Source: Tipula vernalis
Taxonomy: Eukaryota; Arthropoda; Insecta; Diptera; Tipulidae
NCBI GenBank assembly: GCA_958295665.1
Contig: OY282559.1
Span: 127,633,605 to 127,697,604 of the forward strand
Direction of reading: 5' to 3'
DNA: 64,000 nt
The position numbers and the translations under genes are program-made. Positions 37,170 to 49,069 of this stretch are shown here, piece by piece (the stretch's first letter is position 1; each line of letters opens with the position of its first letter). Under the pieces are notes generated by a model. The model was not told the origin of the DNA, searched no databases, and saw only the letters and a program-made list of their open reading frames with translations.

Positions 37170-37760
37170 ACATGTTAATTTGTCGTACCCCGTTTCGCTC
37201 TCCGCCTGAGCGAAATGTCAACATCAGCAGGTTGGCCAGCTTTACTGTTGGTAACATTAACCAGGTTAATCTGCCGAAAACTGATGTCGCCAGCAGTCCC
37301 TCATACTGTACTGCTGCCGGTGACCTATCATTTTCCATCATCCATAACTTAGCTTCCTTTGCGCAACCGATCTTTTTATAGAGGTTCGAACCAATTGACT
37401 TGAAACCGAACTCAATAACTTTGTCGTCACTAGCTTTCCCTAGGCCTGGTAGGAATCTCTTCGGCTTTTTTTATAAATATCAACTGATTTCTGGTGCAGA
37501 CATGAAGGAAACTGTCCACGTCTTTACTAACTCGGGGGTTCTCGATTTTATCCTTGAACCTTCAGAGCGATTGAGTTGCGTTTCACACCTAGTTTCACCT
37601 CTCTGACAAGATGCTTTCGTCTTCAATACTCTTGTCAATGATGGCCATCGTGAAAACATGCGCCTTTTTGAACAAAACGTAGCAACTGTCACTAGCCTGG
37701 TTTGCTGGCTATTTACAGCTTTCACCTCATCTTGGAACGCGCTATCTTATCACTAGTAGT
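37170..37760 (-). pseudogene. Coding-like remnant, possibly ORF1 of the adjacent LINE
   Basis: GC-richer than its surroundings. Minus-strand frames give EVKAVNSQQTRLVTVATFC, then TPELVKTWTVSFMSAPEIS, then KVIEFGFKSIGSNLYKKIGC and KLWMMENDRSPAAVQYEG. I recognise no domain. The position upstream (in sense) of LINE ORF2 pieces suggests ORF1, but this is inference only. Confidence 0.3.
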
Positions 37761-40385
37761 TATAGAATCATCCACCGTTTGCTGGGTTATTAGCTCGTAT
37801 CGAGCATCATAGAGCGTCAAGTACATCATAGAGCGTCAAGTCCACAAATTGTGCAAGTTACCACTCGACTATGATTGAACTAATAGGTTAAACAAGCTGG
37901 TATTTTGTTGCTGATTACAATTCTCGTTAATAACAATAAACTAATATGTAATTTTTTTTTTGGAAAGTGTATCCAGTTGTAAAAGTGTACGTATTTTTAA
38001 ATTTGCCGCATTTTGGGTTTTTAAATTTATCAAGAAACCGGCTAGCAGACACATTAAACAGAAAAGAAATAACAAATTAAGGAATCAGTGGTTTATTGGT
38101 CAACTTGTAATTATTTATTTTGAGAACTTTTAAGTGTAGCATTCATAACTGTTAATCTTGTAAATAGCAACATAAAGGTAATTACAATCACTTTAATTAA
38201 CCCTATGTACAATTTTATTTTATTATTTGCAGGTAAAATTTACTCAACTCTTGAATAAAAAGTAAAAACTTAATCTTTGCGATTTCTTTGATGAAGGCAT
38301 CACAAAAACAAGAAAATTTATCAGAATCAAAGAAGAAACTACATAAATTAATTAAAACCGCAAAATTGCTTACATAAAAATTTGTATACATGAAATGTGT
38401 AGTAAAAGCGCAACCAGTAATCGAACGTAGAGAAAGAAATTATTTTTTAATTGCATATTTGCCTTTCACAACATTTAATATTTGATTATAGATGGAAAAT
38501 GATGTTTTCCAATTAGGTAAATGAACATGTGCTGTGTTTTCTTGATGTTAAAAAAGCACTTCCCTGTGGTTATAGCTTTTAAACTATTTAGATTCAAAAT
38601 GTTACTATAACAAATGTAAACTTCATTAATAGCAAAACGTAAACTTCTTATTTAATAGAGCAACGTTATATTTTGTCATAAGTAACGTAGAATAGGTTAA
38701 TCAAAAGGTACGCGTACATATCAGCATTAAATTAACCTCATTACAAAAAATTCACCTTTCCCTAAAAATTTCAACTATGTACAACAAAAATCCCGTCACT
38801 CACCATGTAAATTATCTGTCCGGAACATATTTTCCAAAGACCAATTATTAAATTTCAAACACTGTTACATTTGTATCTGGTGAACAAACACATTTTTTTT
38901 TTTTATTATAAACTATGACACACAAAAAAGATGTCGAGTTCACGCCGAGCATATAAACACCTTAGTTAATATTTTATTTACTGGCCATTGTGTATAGCAA
39001 ATAGCAGCAGCAGTCCAACAGACACATAAATGAGATATGGAGTTGATAATAAATTTTAAATTAAAATTAAATTAGAACAACTTTTTTTTTATTTTTCATA
39101 CTGGTTGCCTTTCTAATTAAATTTATAAACAGGAAATTGGTTTGTAAGTTTGGAAGGGGAGGATGGCTGGTAAAAAAATAAAATAAAAAAAAGAAAAGGG
39201 AAACAAAATTTAAAAGCTCATTTCTTGCGTCGTATACCAAACAAAATGATCAACTTTTTTTTTTTCATTTTTTGTATGTCTCCTCATGTTTTCAATAAAA
39301 AAATTGTTCTATTTATTTGGATACATATATAACGACACCAACAACAAAAAAAAAATTATTATTTATTTAATTTATATTATAAAAAAAAAAGAAATATTTC
39401 ATTTTTATATATATATTTTTCGGGTCAAAAAGTTGTTGTTGGTGTACGAAATGAAAATTTTAACCGGAAGAATGAGGCCATTTAAAATTCTCACTCACTC
39501 AAAAATTATGTGTAGCAGCAAATTAATTTCGTTTGTTTTAACATTATAACCCTTTTTTTGTTGTTGTTGTTGTTGTTTGGTGTGAGTTTGGAGCTTTTTT
39601 TTGTAATCTTTTGTTTGTAAAATATTATATGTCAAAAAATATTAAACTTTTAAAATATTTTTAGTTTTTTTGTAACGATTTTTAATTTTTGCCATTTTTT
39701 TTGGTTATTGGATAAATGATTAGGCAACAAATTTAAATTTGGGTTGCTCCCTTATATTAGTACCACAAAATTATAGATTAAATGGTTTGATTTTGGCAGA
39801 CATGGAAAATCATTCATTTTTGAGTTTGCATTAAAATATATAAATTTTAAAACTCAACATAATAAACAACAAAAAGAATTCTCTCGACAAACATTTTGCT
39901 GATTTTGTAAATGTGGAATATTACACTTCTCATGTAACACACATTCAGTATAAATGAGTTTGTGAAGAGAATTCGTTTTGTTCAATAACTACAAAAACAA
40001 ATAAAACAAAAATGAGCTGCCCCTAGCTGCCTCACGATTTTCATCGACATTTTAAAATAAAAAATTGCTGCCCTTACCATATACTATGTCCTGTAAATTA
40101 CAATCACCATATACTGAGTGTAAGAAAACTGATATTCGGTCTAAAAAGAGATGGGAAAAACAAGAGACTAGAATATAGATTTATCAAAAATAAAAAAGAT
40201 TAGCTAGAAACATTTGTTTGTTTGAAAACAGAAGAAGAAACGGTTAGAAGCGTGAATGTATAGATAGACTTTCATCGAATTTTCAAACATGTGCAGATAT
40301 GAAGCAGAAGGTAAAACAGTTGCTTCAGTAGTGTTAAAAGAAGTAACCTCAAGCAGCCTCTCAAAAGCTTAAAAGTGCAAAAAAT
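37761..40385. other. AT-rich stretch, no gene recognised
   Basis: Homopolymer-rich (poly-T and poly-A runs near 37945, 38890, 39080, 39255, 39550). No supported reading frame. Confidence 0.5.
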
Positions 40386-40389
40386 CTTT

Positions 40390-42152
40390 ACAAACGATTA
40401 ATGAAAGTGAAACATTTTCATCCGAGGAACCTCTTTATTTATTGAATTTCAATTATCAAGGAACAGATACCAACGATTACGCAATGCCTGCGTAAAGGAA
40501 CAAAATTAAAGCTTTTCCTTCATATATGCAAATTTCGAAAGCCAAAAAAAATTGCCACCCTAAAACAGACATTGCATTAAGTGAAAGTAGCATAGAAATA
40601 AAATTACAAACTATACTCGATCATACAACCAGCCGAATTTTACATAGCCAGGTAGAAGTTATCAAAATATTAAGCAATGAACAGTTAATAAATTTAATAT
40701 TGATTGGAAAGTGGAGTTGTGATGGAGTTTGTTGCGCCGTCTTGGTTGCGTAACCATCGCCGTGTTCGTTTTATGTTTCGAACAGTATACTGGTGTATAC
40801 CTCTGTTCTCATTATTATTATTCTTGTATAATTTACTCTTATATTAAACATAATATTCGTTTATTTTTCGTCATTGTATTGTGAACACGGTATAGGGGAA
40901 AAATGATTGATCACATGCTCCAATCCCTTGTTCTGGTTTAGGTGTGTAGTGTAGAAGGAGAAATGATGATTGTTATTCTATTGTCAGGGCATGCGTTATT
41001 CTGGAATAATATTTTGAGAGAATATGTAGTATGTACCAATAATCCGACAAAATCAGATGAAAATATTTTTTTTACTTCTTTTGTGCAGTTACAACTGATG
41101 CATGGATAAATCAACGAAAACATCCACTGTCATATGGGAAAATCCAAAACCACCTTTTTCAAGGTTTTGCAGACCTATTAAAATTCAGTTTTTACATGAC
41201 ACAGCTAGAATCATACAACAAGAAACAGATTACGTGCAGAAACAATCCAAGGGAATGATTTTTTTTAAAACTGTTTTGGATGGAAAAGAACGAATGGTTA
41301 ATAATCAGTTGGCCTTAACAATGTTAGACGGGAAAGTATACAATGCGCTCACTAACACTTCATTCAACTTCGTTCGTTTCAACACGAAAGAATCGAGGAA
41401 AGAAACGTAATGCAAGAAAGCAGATGTAAGCACAGTATAAATTAATAAAAAAAATTTAGACTTTGGACTATCGTCTTTGCATGCCTGGAATAAATTTTTT
41501 GAATGTTGTTTACATTAGAAATCCAAAAATGGCAAACTCGCAGTGTTAAAGACAAGAAATCTATAGATATAAAGAAAGAGAATATACAACGAGGTTTCAA
41601 GAAAGAATAAGGACATGCTGTTAATAAGCCAAAGCATGGATATGTCAGTTCTAATGACGGGAACACTGGTTGTAGATTTTTGAAAAATATAAAACTTCAG
41701 GATTGGTTACTGGAGTTGATGTTAATATTATTTACAGATACTATATTATATTACAAAGCTTATCATGTGGACATACAATTCTCGTGGAGAACTTTAAAGA
41801 ATATGCTGTGGAAATAGTAAGAATAGTTGTAAATACATAGCTATCCGTAGTATTATTTACCAACAACCGTTCACAAAATTTCGACTAATGGATGGCAGAA
41901 TTAATAGCACATTCTTTACTACCTATTGGACAAATGTCTGAAGATGCTCGAGTCCTGTAATAAATATTTTAAAAAGTTCCGGGAGAATTTTTCACGTAAA
42001 TCTGAGCGAGTGAAATCTATGGAGGACATATTTTTAAAATTTTTAGTTACATTGGATCCATTTGTTTCTAGTTGTAGACAAGTATCCGTCAAGCCATTAA
42101 AATCATTATCAGCTGAAGTTTCCAAATTTATAATATCTCCACCACACCTTTA
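40390..42152 (+). pseudogene. Transib / RAG1-like transposase pseudogene
   Basis: Order of blocks matches Transib-type transposases, the superfamily that contains the RAG1 core. First SKAKKNCHP, TILDHTTSRIL, VIKIL and LIGKWSCDG (40526-40735); the CDG may correspond to the first catalytic Asp context of RAG1 (CDG). After an insertion, SDENIFFTSFVQLQL (41056-41100), then VIWENPKPPFSRFCRPIKIQF and LALTMLDGKVYNALT (41130-41370). Then FGLSSLHAWNKFFECCLH, IQKWQ, NDGNTGCRF (41465-41690), YYLPTTVHK (about 41855), LPIGQMSEDAR (about 41925) and NKYFKKFRENFSRKSERVKSMEDIF (in pieces, 41960-42035), parallel to the RAG1 region with HK..., NESGNK and FR. At least five frameshifts or stops. No 5-bp-flanked ends were found. 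Confidence 0.75.
40740..41045. other. ~300-bp insertion within the Transib-like gene
   Basis: Coding similarity stops after CDG (about 40735) and resumes near 41056. The DNA between has no coding character. It begins GTTTGTTGCGCCGTC and contains GTGAACACGG. It could be a small non-autonomous element or solo LTR; I found no convincing ends or target duplication. Confidence 0.4.
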
Positions 42153-42278
42153 AGTGATAATATTACTCTAGAAGAGAAAATTCCTTCAATCTCAGAATGT
42201 TTGTCAGATGATTCATGTACGACAAATGATGATTACTCTTTATATCTGATTTTCCGAAAAGTTTAAAGATAATGAGCA

Positions 42279-42545
42279 TTACAGCCATTCTTTAAAGAAG
42301 TCATCTGTAGTCAACTGTGAAGATTTTATTGGTGCTTCATGAATCGGTTTAAGAAGTTCTAAAAAATGTTCCATACATTTTAATTGGTCCTCAGAAAGCC
42401 CTATGTTTTGATCACTTTGTTTGATCCAGTTGCTCGTAAAAATTTTTGTTTTCCGAAACATTCATAATCATTGGGAACGTCCCATCTTGTGACTACATCG
42501 AAAGCGGGTATTTTTTCACTGTTTAGTAATAATTTTTGAAGTGAA
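42279..42545 (-). pseudogene. hAT-superfamily transposase fragment
   Basis: Minus strand: KIPAFDVVTRWDVPNDY (about 42530-42480), matching the hAT 'DV.TRWNSTY.ML' block, followed in shifted frames by FTSNWIKQSDQN, LSEDQLKCMEHFLELLKPIHEA (42410-42340) and QLTTDDFFKEWL (42310-42279). This is the usual order in the hAT catalytic region. It ends close to the left end of the Helentron, whose insertion may have cut it. Confidence 0.7.
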
Positions 42546-43035
42546 ACTTCCTTAGCGAAGGTAGTGAGTCTTGAAAAAATGAAACGCTAATCAAAGTGAA
42601 ACGCTTTGGTAGTGCGATTTATCGTTTTTGTTCATTTAGTACATTTGCTGCTTGTATACAGAAAACAAGTAAGGTATTATAATGCGTAACAAAATCCACA
42701 CATACTACGTCTCGTATTTGTATCGTAAATTCGTAATTCGCCTACTTTTTGCTATTACATACGTATTATAATTTTTGCATTTTTCTTTTATTTTCCAACG
42801 ATGAAGGTGAATGTCATATTTTTATTTAGGAAATAATATAAAATCGCGTTCCTTATATGAAAAATGCTTTAAAAATTAAATTTATAGACGTGATTTTTTG
42901 TGAAGTGATTGAAAAGTGATTAAAAAGAACAATTTTATTAGAATATACTAACAACGTAAGTATCCTATATATGAATTTACACAATAGTAAATTTTAATGC
43001 GAAAAATCATACCGAAACAATATTAATACTTCAGA

Positions 43036-43255
43036 ATGCCACAACAATCATCAACGAAACGCGTTCGCGAATTCAGAGCAAGGCAACGACAAGAACAAGG
43101 GCAACGACCACGTGGTGGCTATAGGCAAAATTCAGGAAGACCTCGAGGAAACCGGACAGCGGCTGATCGTCTTCGTGATTATCGACAACGGCAGCGAGAG
43201 AATCGTGCACGTATTTTTGAAAATAATTGTTTATCTACTGAAAATGTAATGAATG
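43036..43255 (+). pseudogene. Helentron first exon (basic N-terminus)
   Basis: ATG at 43036 begins a 73-codon, Arg/Gln-rich segment (MPQQSSTKRVREFRARQRQ..., RGGYRQNSGRPRGNRTAADR). A GT at 43256 and an AG at 43340-43341 delimit an 86-bp intron. Joining 43255 to 43342 keeps the frame into DSSNGVLPGIANPS. The segment is likely a disordered nucleic-acid-binding tail. The splice is predicted, not proven. Confidence 0.65.
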
Positions 43256-43341
43256 GTTAGTAAATTTTATATTGTCACTATACTCATTCATTGTTGGCTA
43301 AGTTATATTATGTATATGTAATAGTAATTTAAATGATTTAG

Positions 43342-46300
43342 ATAGCTCCAACGGTGTCTTACCGGGCATAGCTAATCCATCTACCACTGGAGATGGAAAT
43401 AATTATGCGCCCTATGTGTCAAACCTCAACAACCCTCCAGTTATGGAATGTTCCGATAATTTTCAGCAAGCATCAAATATTTGTGAACCATCTACGAGTA
43501 ATCAGGACGAGACGCCTGTGCGGTATGAAGGTTATCAACTGCATGCAGGTGCTCGAAAACTTTTTATGAAATTCTTGAACAATCCATTTGGGTACGCGTG
43601 CTCAATTTGTGATCGGTTATGGTTCAAGAATGACTTATCGCCTGTCTCTTCTCAATATAGTGGTATTATTAACGACATATTGCCGAACGTTGATAACGCG
43701 AAGGTATGCTTTACGTGCAAAAGGGCATTGTCGAAAAACACTATACCGACTCTATCAGTATTTAATGGATTTCAATATCCTAAAATGCCAACCGATCTTC
43801 CTCCTTTAGAGATGGTTAAGGAGAGGTTGATCTCGCCGCGCTTGCCGTTTATGCAAGTTCGTAGATTGCGTCATAGTCACGGTCAATACGGCATTTATGG
43901 ACAAATCATAAACGTTCCGGTCGATGTTAATACGATGGTATCTCGATTACTTCGGAGTTTGAACGATGATTACTGCATTAACGTTCACATTAAAAAGAAA
44001 AAATACACAAATCGTCCTATTTGTTTGGCTTGGTCAACAAAGGAACAATCAAAGCTTGGTCACAATATTTAATTCGAACGCCGCTTTATCAACGCTATAA
44101 TATTACGATTGATAATTATTTCTTTACGGAGAATGCAGTAGAAACCATACCGTCACAGGATGAAGTTAGTGAAGTTGTGCCTATCGAAGATAGCCTTACC
44201 GCGCAACAACAAACGTTACTTTGGAATGAAGATATGTATTTGCGAATTGCCCCTGGCGAAACCGAACTTCCTATCAGCCTACTTTTTGATGAGCATGCAG
44301 AAGAACTCTCTTTTCCGTCTATTTATCTTGGCGAATTTCGAATTTTCAGAGACGGCACACACATCACGCCATTCATGATGGCAACTAGTGAGCTACGAAG
44401 ATCAGACCGACGTGGCGTTACCCCGTACCACTTGCTATATATGGCAATGAAAATTATGCGACTGAGAGTTCGCGATTGTCTTACGATTGCATTTAAACAC
44501 GTGGGAAATAATACTGCCATAACCCGTCGTCAAATTGAATCTGAAGAATATATTCACGATTGCATTGATACAAACCTCGCTTTCCTCCGAACGATTCCCA
44601 ATTCAACGTGGTATTGGGCAAATCGAAAGAAAGACTTGTTTGCAATGATACGACAAAATGGTAAACCCACATTGTTTCTTACGATGAGCGCTAATGAAAT
44701 AGGATGGACTGATTTACTACGAACCTTATATAGGTTGAAATATGGAAAAGAAATCACGGTTGAAGCCGTTAATCAACTACATTTTATGGAAAAAAGCTCA
44801 CTAGTTAATGATGATGCAGTTACATGTGCCATTTATTTCAATAAGCTGATAAATACAGTAATGACTGTTTTGCAATCTAAAAAAAAACAGTCCTTTTGGT
44901 CGTTATTTCGTCAGGAAATATTTTAAAAGGATCGAATTTCAGCATCGCGGAAGTCCGCTTGCTCATATGTTTTTATGGTTGGAGGAGACGCCGGACGATC
45001 CATTGAATGCCGGATTGTACGACAGTCTTCAATTGATCGATCACTTGATATCGGTTTCAGCATCAGAAGCATCGGGAAACATCAAACTACAAACCCATAA
45101 ACATACTTTCACTTGCTACAAAGGAATTACATCAAATAGGCCGCAAAAATGTCGCTTCGACGCTCCCTTCATGCCATGCAAATCAATGATGATTCTAATA
45201 CCAATGCCAAAAGACGAACCACAATTTCGTAACCTTAAAGAACGATACAATAAAATAAGATTGAATTTGGAAAATATCTACTATCCTGATATAGATACGT
45301 TTTACGAACAAAATAAAATTACGTGTGACGTTGATTACATTAAAATTCTACAAGCTGGAATTGAACGACCGCGGGTGTTCTTAAAAAGAAAAACTAGTGA
45401 AATATGGCACAACGGTTTCAACCCATTCCTTTTCAGTATTCTCAAATCTAATATGGACATCCAATTTATTACCGAAGAATATTCTTGCGCTGCATATGTT
45501 GTAGCATATGTCAACAAAACGAATAGAGGAATCAGTAATTTGCAGCGTCAAATAATAGAAACGATGGACAAACATCCTGAGTTCGATATTGTCGATGTTA
45601 CAAGAAACATGAGTGTAAATGTGCTGAATACTGTCGGAATGACAAGTCAAGAAGCAGCATGGTACCTTCTTCGAGAACCTATGTCCAAATCATCTCATAA
45701 AGTTGAATATATTCCAACTGTATGGCCTATCGAACGACAGCGGATGAGAAAAACTCAAAAAGAATTAAATCAATTAGAAGTTGGTGATGATTCTACGAAT
45801 ATTTGGAAGGAAAATTGGTTTGATAAATATGAGAAACGACGGGAAGAGCTAGAAAATGTTTCTATAGCACAATTTGTTGCTCATTATAATGTCAAACAAG
45901 ACGGAACATTTGCGAAAAGAAATGAATCGCGGATCATTCGGTACAGAAATTATGGCATGGCTACAGATTTCACCAACTATAAACGGGAAATGGTTTCTCT
46001 ACATATACCGTTTAGAAATGAAGAACGTGATATATTGGCTGAAATGTGCTTCCTAAAAATTTACGAGGACAATGAAGAATTCATTTTGGAAGCAAGAAAA
46101 CAATTTGAATCCAATTTAGATATTGATAAAACCATCGAGATTTGTCGAAAATTATGTCGTGTCCATGATGATACTGAAGACGATACTAATCATGCCGATG
46201 CTGGCGGTGCTCCGGATCCTAATCCGTTCCAACAATTATACAACGATCCTAATTCTGAACATAACAATGACCTTCGTCTCGCTTTGCTAGATAAACTTGG

Positions 46301-46379
46301 TTCCATCGCCAAAAGGAGAGAAAATTTAATGGACAATGAACAGTTCTTGGCCTTAATGAGAATGACTAATGATAAATAA
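43342..46379 (+). pseudogene. Helentron Rep (HUH/Y2) domain, catalytic histidine substituted
   Basis: Starts with the conserved helitron N-terminal region: YACSICDRLWFKNDL, CFTCKRALSKNTIPTLS (zinc-like Cys pairs), FMQVRRLRHSHGQYGIYGQ (43840-43915), CINVHIK. A one-base frameshift near 44020 moves to GLVNKGTIKAW. The central part (TPYHLLYMAMKIMRLRV, NSTWYWANRKKDLFAMIRQ, GKPTLFLTMSANE) continues to about 44890. A second shift at the A run 44879-44887 leads to [31 protein letters not shown]. The HUH motif of active Reps is PHAH; here CTT at 44958-44960 gives PLAH. The tyrosine motif [10 protein letters not shown] (about 45490-45520) is intact. Ends with TAA at 46377 just before the helicase. Confidence 0.85.
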
Positions 46380-46388
46380 AGAAGCCTT

Positions 46389-48569
46389 TTGTTACATACA
46401 ATATCGCATCTATCGTCTCCTAATTCTCCACCATTGCAAATTTTCTTCACTGGACCGGCGGGATGTGGCAAAACGTTTGTCATTAAACTTCTAATGGAGA
46501 TTTACAATCGCTTTACCGATAACGATGGTTGTTGTAACGCTTACATTACGTGCGCTTCAACTGGCAAAGCTTCTGTGGCTATTAACGGTACCACAGTGCA
46601 TACTGCTTTAAAAATCACGTTGTCAAAACTACTTCCATTGTCTTATGAAATCGCACTCCAATATCGCACACTATTCAAATACGTCCGAGTCTTAATCATC
46701 GATGAAATCAGTATGATCGGGGCAGAAATATTAGCACAGATCGATCAACGAATCAAACAGATTAGCGGTATCTTTGATGTTAACTTTGGAGGATATGACG
46801 TTATTTTAATTGGTGACTTACGTCAATTACCACCAGTTAAAGCAACACCCATTTATAATCAACCGAAACAAAGCATGTCTGGACCAATATTATGGAGAGG
46901 GCTCAAATTATATGAACTCGATGAAATTATGCGCCAAGCTAACGTTCAATTTTCGAATATTTTAACGAAAATAGGAAACGGTCAAATACTTGATGATGAT
47001 GAGTTAATTCTAATGCAGTCACGTTTCTTTACGGACAACGAAGTCAATGCATTATGTCCTCATGGTATTCGACTTTTTTATTCGAATCAATCTGTTAACG
47101 CATATAATAATAAAATTTTAAACGAAGCTGAGGTTAAAATTACGTCCATCGCGATTGATGTATATTCTGGCTACAACGACGCTACACAGTTGGCATCACT
47201 ACGTCAAAAACTGCACAAAAAGTCTACTATTGACACAGGCGGACTTCCATATAATATAATTTTTGTTATTGACAAATATTACATAATAACAACCAATATC
47301 GATGTATCAGATGGATTAGCCAATGGCGCCGTCGGCAAATTAGTTCGCGTTGAACAAAACGAGAATGAAGAAGTAACTCGTGTTTGGCTAACTTTTCCTG
47401 ACATTAAAATTGGAAGAAAATTACGAATGAAGGCTGCTGGATATATGCAACAACATAATATCACATTGAATGAAGTGCCAATCAATCGACGCAACTCTAC
47501 GATTTCTTTAAATAATAACAGAACAATGATAGTAAAACGAAGTCACTTTCCTCTAATATCTGGTTGCTTTATGACGATTCATAAATCTCAAGGTGGTACA
47601 TTCGACGAAATCGTGTATGAGTATGAAAAAACCCACTCGGTGCAATTACTATACGTTGCTTTATCCAGAGTCACTACAATCGAAAAATTATACATCGTGT
47701 CAAAACATAAGGATTCAATATTTTATCATTGCAGAAAGGAGCCATCGTCTACTCTTCTGTTGAAGCTGGAATTTAAACGACTTTCGCTGAATCCACTCAT
47801 CACATTAGAATCTGAATTAATTGATTTCATCACAAACGCACCAGGTTTGTCGCTTTATACCTTCAACATTCAAAGTTTACGGGCTCATAATCTTGATCTA
47901 ATCGATAGAGTTGCTAAACATTCTAATGTTTTAATTTTGTCGGAGACGTGGGTTCACAACGACGAACATGTCGCTATACCGAATTTCAACTGTATAGTTA
48001 AATATAAACGGCCAAGTGTTCGATCTGGTGGCGTTGCTATTTACCAGAATGCAGATGATACTGCTCATGTTTTAACGACATCAAGGGATATTAGAGTACA
48101 GAAACCACTAGCATTTGGGGTGCAAATTGATGAAGTAGGAGAAGTATGTGCCTGTCAATGTTCTACAGAGCACGGTCAAACGATGTTATTGGTAGCGGTA
48201 TATATATCACCACATCAAAGTGTTAAAAACATAATTGAATTCCTTTATGAAAAGTTACTTCAATATTCCTCTGAAGCACCAATACTTAACTTAAATTTAG
48301 AAAAAATACCCATAATTCTTGGAGGGGATTTTAATGTAAACTTTGCAGCAGAATCATCTATGCAACTTATAAAATTTTTCAAAGACAAATATAATTTGAG
48401 TATGACAAGCGATCCTGCAAAATCCACAACGAGGCAGGGAGCAACAATAGACGCTGTTTTTAGTCGATATTTGCATACTGTAGAAACGCGAATATTTGTG
48501 TCACATTTTAGCTATCATAAGCCTCTAGTTACGGTTATACAAGAAAAAAACAATAAAATAAATCAATAA
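46389..48569 (+). pseudogene. Helentron PIF1-type helicase plus AP-endonuclease-like domain
   Basis: In frame with Rep after the TAA stop at 46377-46379. Walker A GPAGCGKT (46452-46475), Walker B IIDEISM (about 46695), ILIGDLRQLPPV (about 46805), DGLANGAVGKLVRVE (47310-47350), MTIHKSQGGTFDEIV (47570-47615) and LLYVALSRVT (47645-47675) are the helicase motifs in order, apparently intact. From about 47850 the C-terminal endonuclease domain follows: LYTFNIQSLRAHNLDLID, LILSETW, GGVAIY, VAVYISP, ILGGDFNVNF (48318-48344), and a final SHFSYHKPLV in place of the usual SDH. In intact Helentrons this is one polypeptide with Rep. 726 codons are uninterrupted here. Confidence 0.92.
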
Positions 48570-48589
48570 TAAAAAATAATATCACAACT

Positions 48590-49013
48590 CTATTATTTAC
48601 TTTAGAAACCGACTCCAATCATTTTACTACAGACGTTTCACTTCCATCATGTGCTTATAAGGGTGAGGCACATACATTTTTTGATAATATTTCAGATAAA
48701 ATTTACTTTTTTAGATATATCGGGTTGGTTTATTACTGAGTTTCCAATTATTGAATTGGATGTGCTGCACACCTCACACAGCATAAATCTCCTAGTATCT
48801 CATTTTCCAATTAGTAATAAAAATTGGAATCCGTTAACGTTATATCAAACTCTTGTCGGTTGTCACGGAGTAAAGCTGTTGAATGTAAATATCATATTTA
48901 TTGTAGCTAATATAGTTTATTTTACATTTTTTGAAGTCATCCGTTCCGCCATCTGTACTGATTGTTCTGAAAATAATTTTTCCATTTTTAATGAACTTGA
49001 TGTTGGCATCTAA
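48590..49013 (+). other. Unrecognised coding-like segment after the Helentron
   Basis: Plus-strand frames give HFTTDVSLPSCAYKGEAHT (about 48618-48675) and, in another frame, GWFITEFPIIELDVLHTSHS and SNKNWNPLTLYQTLVGCHG (48720-48880). The residue composition looks like real protein and is unlike the surrounding AT-rich noise. GTAAATATC near 48888 could be a splice donor. I do not recognise the family. It may belong to another decayed element or to a captured fragment. Confidence 0.3.
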
Positions 49014-49069
49014 AACGCTTCAGCCTAATCGGGTGGCACTGTCTCAAGTGAACACAATCTCTTAAGTGA

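Larger units (their letters stand above)
42594..48643 (+). mobile_element. Helentron (Helitron2-type rolling-circle element), nearly complete
   Basis: Coding order Rep (HUH/Y2), PIF1-type helicase, C-terminal AP-endonuclease-like domain identifies a Helentron, the Helitron branch with the extra endonuclease. Outer limits are uncertain. I mark a 10-bp inverted pair AAGTGAAACG (42594-42603) and CGTTTCACTT (48634-48643) flanking the genes, which would fit the short inverted repeats of Helentron ends, but other ends are possible. Confidence 0.7.

Noticed and set aside
37172..37606. Plus-strand open frames in the GC-richer segment
   Set aside because: The minus strand gives the longer and better composed reading next to minus-strand LINE pieces, so the plus frames are probably shadows.
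40740..41045. Copia-type solo LTR inside the Transib-like gene
   Set aside because: TGTTG near the start is suggestive, but no CA end with matching target duplication was found; left as an unidentified insertion.
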